Shown: positions 49,838-54,128 of the stretch, piece by piece
How positions within the stretch are numbered: position 1 is the stretch's first letter
Layout: the number at the start of each line of letters is the position of its first letter
DNA from: Salaquimonas sp.
GTDB lineage: Bacteria > Pseudomonadota > Alphaproteobacteria > Rhizobiales > Rhizobiaceae
Length of the DNA: 54,128 nucleotides
Assembly: GCA_028289365.1 (NCBI GenBank)
Contig: JANQQM010000147.1
Coordinates: 1-54,128, forward strand
Reading direction: 5' to 3'
The notes under the pieces: generated by a model
What the model was told of the DNA's origin: nothing
The model's database searches: none
What the model saw: the letters and a program-made list of their open reading frames with translations, nothing else
Translations under genes and position numbers: made by a program

Positions 49838-51583
49838 CTAAAACCCGTCACGATGAGTGAACGTTCCGCCCATCATTGTCGCAAGAATTGGGACATCAGC
49901 TACCTCGGTAGGAAGAACCGTATAGAGATCGCGCTCCAAAACCACCAGGTCGGCATATTTTCCAAATTCAATACTTCCGATCTTATCTTCCATCCTGGCA
50001 TCGTAAGCACCGCCCATCGTCGCTGCGTACAGGCATTGATCGAGCGTCAGCGATTGATTAACTGGAGGAAACACGGTCGTGTTGTCCGGATCTGATGGGT
50101 CACGCCGCGTCATCGCTGCTTCACATTGGGTTAATGCGCCCATCAGGGCCGGGTCTGTACTTGGTACATCCGCTCCCAGGCTTACGGGAACGCCCGCATC
50201 AATCAGGGTTCGGATTTGCTGAAATTGCTGTACCGTGACTGCCATGCCCATTATTTTCAACGCGCCTTCGAGCCCGCCCCCCCAAGTGGTTCCCCAAATT
50301 GGTGTCATGTTGACAAGCAGTTTATGGTCTACGATGCGCGCAATATCATCAGGATGCGCAAATGCCAGATGCTGAAGTGAGTTGCGTGCGTCGATGTTCC
50401 CTGCTTCTTTGGATTTGATAAAGCTGTCCACAGTTTCGCGGACCGTTTTAGAGCCGTCAACGTGAACTGCCACATCAAGGCCAGCGGCATTGGCTGCCAT
50501 GACAACTTCTTCGGTCAGTTCTGCTGATACACCGCGAATGGCCTTCTTTTCAGGTTGGTCAAGCCATGGCCCCAGCATTACCGAGGCGTGGCTGGTGTGG
50601 ACCCCTTCCGGATGGACCTTGATGCCCTGTATTCGCACAGTGTCGCTGTCATATTGTTCCTTGAGTTCCAAGGTGTAATCAACCGCCTTTTGCGCGGAAA
50701 AATCATCCCCCTTTACCAGCATCATCATATAGGTACGCAGTTTAAGTTGGTCCTTTTCAGCCAGATCCTGAAGAATGGCCATGGCGACCTTGGTGTCTTC
50801 GAAGTGTGCGTCCTGATCCTTGATGTTCGGTGTGCCGAGAAATTGGTTGATATAGGCGGTGTAGCCAACGCTCGCTGCAAGATCATAAAGCTGTTTTTGA
50901 CTGTCGGGGATCATCGTCTCAGGCTGCCAGGCGCCTGATTTGATATATCCGCCCATCCACGCGAATTCCTTGGCATAGCCAGTCGGATTGCCCTCTTCAT
51001 CGCGTACAAAATAGATCAAGCCGGGCACGGGATCGGGAGAATCCTTATCGATGCCGCCCATCTCCATGGCTTTCGAGTTCATCCAAGAATCATGCATTGT
51101 GTAGTCCTGAAGGAACACCGGACGATCCGGCACAATCTCATCCAGATCAGCTGCGGTAAACTCGCCACCCATCAAGGTCGCGTTCCAGCCACTTCCTCGA
51201 ATGAATTTTTCATCCGGATTTGCGTCCGCATACTCTTTGATCAGCTTCAGATAGTCTTCCTTGGATCGACCTTCGCCGAGCAAGACCCCCATCTGGGTCC
51301 AGCCTGCGGCAACCAGGTGCTCGTGGCCACTGACAAATCCGGGCAAGACCATTTTCCCGTTAAGATCGAAAACCTGGGTATCTTCGCCAATAAGTTTTTT
51401 CGTACCTTCATCGTCACCGACATAAGAAATCTGAGCGCCAGTTATGGCGATAGCCTCTGCACGAGGGCGATCAGGATTCATGGTATGGACGATGCCGTTG
51501 GTAAGCACTGTATCTGCTTGTTGGGCTGCAGAAGGGGTCATCATCAGTAACAAAACAGCGATTACCAAAACAATAATTCTCAT
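49838..51583 (-). CDS. Exported YtcJ-type amidohydrolase, second copy
   Basis: A 581-residue relative of the protein at 36593-38368. A signal peptide (IIVLVIAVLLLMMTPSAAQ) leads into the same domain plan: MVLPGFVSGHEHL, where the metal motif reads H-E-H, VAVHVDGSKTVR, LQHLAFAHPDD, SLGADVPSTDP and IGSIEFGKYADLVVLERD. The His-Glu-His form differs from the H-I-H of the first copy. I use the ATG at 51583 (GAGAGG 9 nt upstream); an ATG at 51601 would add 6 residues. The two enzymes are diverged enough to act on different substrates. Function beyond the family is unknown. Confidence 0.87.
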   Translation of the reverse strand: MRIIVLVIAVLLLMMTPSAAQQADTVLTNGIVHTMNPDRPRAEAIAITGAQISYVGDDEGTKKLIGEDTQVFDLNGKMVLPGFVSGHEHLVAAGWTQMGVLLGEGRSKEDYLKLIKEYADANPDEKFIRGSGWNATLMGGEFTAADLDEIVPDRPVFLQDYTMHDSWMNSKAMEMGGIDKDSPDPVPGLIYFVRDEEGNPTGYAKEFAWMGGYIKSGAWQPETMIPDSQKQLYDLAASVGYTAYINQFLGTPNIKDQDAHFEDTKVAMAILQDLAEKDQLKLRTYMMMLVKGDDFSAQKAVDYTLELKEQYDSDTVRIQGIKVHPEGVHTSHASVMLGPWLDQPEKKAIRGVSAELTEEVVMAANAAGLDVAVHVDGSKTVRETVDSFIKSKEAGNIDARNSLQHLAFAHPDDIARIVDHKLLVNMTPIWGTTWGGGLEGALKIMGMAVTVQQFQQIRTLIDAGVPVSLGADVPSTDPALMGALTQCEAAMTRRDPSDPDNTTVFPPVNQSLTLDQCLYAATMGGAYDARMEDKIGSIEFGKYADLVVLERDLYTVLPTEVADVPILATMMGGTFTHRDGF

Positions 51584-51705
51584 GCTGGGAGGCCTCTCCA
51601 TCTATTGATCCAAGTGAACCATACGGAGCAAGCAGAAAGAATCCAGTTAGTAATTGAAACAATAGACCAAATGATCAATGCAGCTTGTAACCCATCCATT
51701 GGCCA

Positions 51706-51826
51706 GTTGTCCGCTTTTGGCACAAAACGGACTTGCTCTGAGACGAATTGAATGTCTGCTTTAGGACTCATATCTGCCGTTCCTTACTCATCGCCAAAAC
51801 GGGCATTATTGGCCCAAAGCAGACAT
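51706..51826. repeat. Dispersed inverted repeat, copy 9 (double)
   Basis: A short hairpin-like unit (AGTTGTCCGCTTTTGG with ACAAAACGGACTTG, 51707-51735) is followed by a longer unit from GAATGTCTGCTTTAGG (51750) to TTGGCCCAAAGCAGACAT (51809-51826). It lies upstream of the amidohydrolase gene. Confidence 0.6.
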
Positions 51827-51857
51827 CTGACATTCTGCCGATAGGACCATCTGGATA

Positions 51858-52025
51858 TTATTGCTTGCCCTCCAGCTCTTGACTAGACAGAAACCGTACA
51901 CTGGCTTCAGCGTTATATAGCTGGATCGACGCATCCCTATATTCGGGGTGCAGATACCATCTGCAGCCAACTGCGATGACCAAAATCGCGAGAGACGGAA
52001 GCAGATATTCGGAATGTGTACCCAT
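51858..52025 (-). CDS. Hypothetical 55-residue membrane-anchored small protein
   Basis: A short gene starting MGTHSEYLLPSLAILVIAVG, with one membrane segment (about 8-21), then a polar tail with DASIQLYNAE and ending GKQ. Its ATG shares one base with the stop of the next small gene (TGATG), so the two are translationally coupled, which is the main reason to accept it. It is of no recognised family. Confidence 0.5.
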   Translation of the reverse strand: MGTHSEYLLPSLAILVIAVGCRWYLHPEYRDASIQLYNAEASVRFLSSQELEGKQ

Positions 52026-52264
52026 CAGCGCGCACTCGGAAGCTCCAGTGGCTTTACAAAGCGCTCATCCAGTCCATCCGAAGGAGCTAATCCGATCGGG
52101 TTGTAATGCCCTCTTGCTGGTGCAGAGTCGGACTGATCCGAGAGATTGATGCGGTGGCTTTCTTGCGCAGACGCCCCATTGACGAACCCGCCTAGAAAGG
52201 CACCGAGCGCGACGAAGAACGCCAGCGCGATCAAAACATTCAACAGTATTTTGGTCGCTCTCAT
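52025..52264 (-). CDS. Hypothetical 79-residue exported small protein
   Basis: Begins MRATKILLNVLIALAFFVAL and has a hydrophobic N-terminus that ends near NGASAQ, a good signal-peptidase site at about 33-34, so the mature protein would be about 45 residues: polar, with RGHYNPIGLAPSDGLDERF. AAGGGA lies upstream of the ATG at 52264. The stop overlaps the start of the following membrane protein gene, so the pair likely works together at the cell envelope. No family is recognised. Confidence 0.55.
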   Translation of the reverse strand: MRATKILLNVLIALAFFVALGAFLGGFVNGASAQESHRINLSDQSDSAPARGHYNPIGLAPSDGLDERFVKPLELPSAR

Positions 52265-52937
52265 TAATTCCCATCCCTTTACCTAAAACACAGGGGCCGG
52301 GGCAGTCGCCTAAACCTGCGTCCCCGTTGGCAGCTTCCCAAGAAAAGTTGCTGCCTTACCCCTGCGCCTTCGCCCCTCTTGTCAGCAATTGCGGAGACTG
52401 AGGGGCAAAGCATGCGTGAAGTCAGTTTGTTTGTGCTCTGTTTGGATAGAAATCAGAGGGCGTCTTTGATTGATTATTACCGCCAAGCTTTTGGGAATTG
52501 CTGCCAATAGCTGGGATATCTACATCTTAACAGTTGCCGGGAATGGCCTGGTGGCAAGTTTCCGCCATCTTTATTCCAATTGGAGATTTGACGGTCGGAC
52601 AGATTTCCCCGACGTACCTTTGGCGTATTTGGGGGGGACGGCACGCCGGGGGAATTAGCAGATCCGCCGTTGGAGAGATCAGCATCAGCGCATAATCCGG
52701 AAGATCGCCGTCGGTCACATTGGCAGATTGGGTGCTTTCTTGTCCATCATACTGAGAAGTATTCCAAAACGTTTTAGATAATCCCAAACCGCATTGGTTC
52801 TTAAATGGGCGTGACGAAACATATATTATATTTGAACCTGAGGGGTAACTACAAACATTCGCTCTGAAATTCGAAAGAAACATCCCCGGTAGAACACTGG
52901 CGATAGTTTAGTTAGAATTAGCGAAAAAGGAACTTCC
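52265..52937. other. Intergenic region before the second cyclase
   Basis: No supported gene in 673 nt between divergently oriented genes. GCCCCTC (52372-52378) and GAGGGGC (52400-52406) form an inverted repeat with a 21-nt spacer. The GC-rich stretch 52600-52700 was also examined without result. A small RNA cannot be excluded. Confidence 0.45.
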
Positions 52938-54128
52938 ATGAAACGACGTCTCGCCGCTGTTCTTGCTGCCGACGTGGTCGGTTATTCCCGACATATGAGA
53001 GTTGACGAGGTTGGAACCCTTACCACTCTCAATGCACATCGCGAGAAAATCATAAATCCCAACACAGAACGCTTCAACGGTCGTATCGTCAAACTAATGG
53101 GCGATGGTATCTTGATGGAGTTCGCTAGCGCTGTCGATGCAGTGGGCTTTGCGGTAGAGATGCAAAATGCCGTAATCGCGGCAATCCAAGATTTGCCAGA
53201 TGAACAGAAAATCGTTTACCGGATCGGTATCAATGTCGGAGACATAATTCTCGAAAATGGCGATATCTTTGGTGATGGTGTCAACATTGCGGCCAGGCTA
53301 GAAGGTCTGGCGGAGCCCGGTGGAATTTGCGTGAGCGGTACAGTGCATGATCAGGTTGCGGGTAAATTGCCACAAGATCTGGGCTATATGGGCGAAAAGA
53401 GCCTGAAAAACATAAATGAACCTGTTCGAGTTTATGCTGTCGCACTCGAACAGGAAATGTTGCAAAAAGAGACCAAGCCACTTGGCGAGAGGACACTCGA
53501 ATTTGATCCGCCGGATAGGCCTGCCATCGCAATCCTTCCATTTCAGAGTCTGGGCTCCGATCCTGACAAGGACTACATGGCCGACGGATTTCGATTTGGA
53601 ATATCAGCAACGCTCGTACAGCTGTCCGGATTGTTCCTTGTCCATGCACCGGTACTCAATGGCTATCGCGGCAAGAACGTCGGCGCGCAATCAGTGGGGA
53701 ACGAATTGGGTGTTCGTTACATCCTTGAAGGCGCTGTTCAACAAGCTGGAAACCGTATTCGTGTAACTGTACAGCTGACAGACACAGAAGCAAAGCAGAC
53801 CATCTTAGCTGAGAATTTTGATCGTGTGCTCGAAGATATATTCCAGTTGCAGGACGAGATTACGCGCGAGATCATTTACTCACTAAACATCAAGCTTGTT
53901 GCCAATGAAGTAGACAGGGTCTGGTTTGGCAAGCTTACACATCCTGACGCTATCGAATCCTACTATCGCGGTGCCAGTCATTTCTATGAACTCAACAAGG
54001 ACGACAATGCGATAGCAAGACAAATGTTCGAGAAACTTTATCAGGCGCAACCGGAATCAGTCGTTGGCCCAAGCTATGTTGCGGTGACCCACTGGATGGA
54101 CAGCTTCTTTGAATGGACTGAGCCTTCC
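52938..54128 (+). CDS. Class III adenylate cyclase with TolB-like and TPR regions, 3' end outside the window
   Basis: The gene starts MKRRLAAVLAADVVGYSRHM, with AAAAAGGAAC before the ATG, and stays open to the right edge (397 residues seen). Residues about 1-170 are a class III cyclase domain with metal aspartates Asp12 (AADVVGYS) and Asp56 (MGDGILMEF). From about 195 a TolB-like domain follows (IAILPFQSLGSDPDKDYMAD, then YILEGAVQQAGNRIRVTVQL), and a helical, probably TPR region begins near 330. No membrane segment is seen in the part visible, so it is likely cytoplasmic. This domain order is common in Alphaproteobacteria. It likely makes cAMP; the trigger is unknown. Confidence 0.88.
   Translation, partial: MKRRLAAVLAADVVGYSRHMRVDEVGTLTTLNAHREKIINPNTERFNGRIVKLMGDGILMEFASAVDAVGFAVEMQNAVIAAIQDLPDEQKIVYRIGINVGDIILENGDIFGDGVNIAARLEGLAEPGGICVSGTVHDQVAGKLPQDLGYMGEKSLKNINEPVRVYAVALEQEMLQKETKPLGERTLEFDPPDRPAIAILPFQSLGSDPDKDYMADGFRFGISATLVQLSGLFLVHAPVLNGYRGKNVGAQSVGNELGVRYILEGAVQQAGNRIRVTVQLTDTEAKQTILAENFDRVLEDIFQLQDEITREIIYSLNIKLVANEVDRVWFGKLTHPDAIESYYRGASHFYELNKDDNAIARQMFEKLYQAQPESVVGPSYVAVTHWMDSFFEWTEPS

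Noticed and set aside
52527-52883. 118-codon minus-strand frame before the second cyclase
   Set aside because: No ribosome site, no recognisable family and an irregular composition; I left the region as intergenic.
1-54128. CRISPR array
   Set aside because: No regularly spaced identical direct repeats were seen; the dispersed repeats are kilobases apart, diverged and inverted.

Overview
The window looks like part of an alphaproteobacterial chromosome. The C-P lyase (phn) and glycerol-3-phosphate (ugp) clusters, the TctABC carboxylate transporter, the BenE-type carrier and the FAD/GcvT demethylase-like protein are a combination common in marine and soil Alphaproteobacteria. The order cannot be fixed from sequence alone. 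Codon use is moderately GC-rich up to about 33 kb and looks more AT-rich and mixed after that.

Left part (1-19.3 kb). A minus-strand C-P lyase operon phnG-H-I-J-K-L, followed by a hexapeptide acetyltransferase cut by the window edge, is divergent from its GntR/UTRA regulator phnF. Next come a TyrA-family dehydrogenase, a Tat-exported cyclase-family protein, a BenE-like carrier, a fused membrane/spermidine-synthase-like protein, a DUF1801 protein, an aminotransferase and a secreted Ser/Gly-rich low-complexity protein. The plus-strand operon ugpB-A-E-C follows, with a good Pho-box candidate upstream, then a DM13 protein and an aldo/keto reductase. The theme is phosphorus scavenging from phosphonates and glycerol-3-phosphate.

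Middle part (19.3-35.1 kb). A minus-strand run tctC-tctB-tctA-SDR-ThDP enzyme-NIPSNAP-GST looks like one uptake-and-catabolism operon for an unidentified carboxylate, divergent from a LysR regulator. An SMP-30 lactonase, two classical SDRs and an FAD/GcvT fusion follow, then a cupin protein, an AT-rich glycosyltransferase-like gene and a NeuD-type acetyltransferase.

Right part (35.1-54.1 kb). A 3' fragment of a tRNA-Val gene sits beside a truncated tyrosine integrase, which marks the edge of an integrated element or its remnant, probably extending to the right. Beyond it gene density drops and the content is accessory: two related exported YtcJ-type amidohydrolases, an FMO-type monooxygenase with an N-terminal NTF2-like domain, an exported metallo-beta-lactamase-fold hydrolase controlled by a TetR regulator with two tandem palindromic operators, an RraA-family protein, a YgiN-type monooxygenase, and signalling proteins (a SARP-TolB-TPR regulator and two class III nucleotide cyclases, one of them also TolB/TPR). 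At least nine copies of a short dispersed inverted-repeat family (ends like AATGTCCGCTTTGGnCCA / TGGCCCAAAGCGGACATT) lie in the spacers from 36.3 to 51.8 kb. I saw none in the left two thirds.

Most functional names rest on family-level recognition of the translated sequence. Substrates of the catabolic clusters, the operator assignments and the island boundary are inferences.
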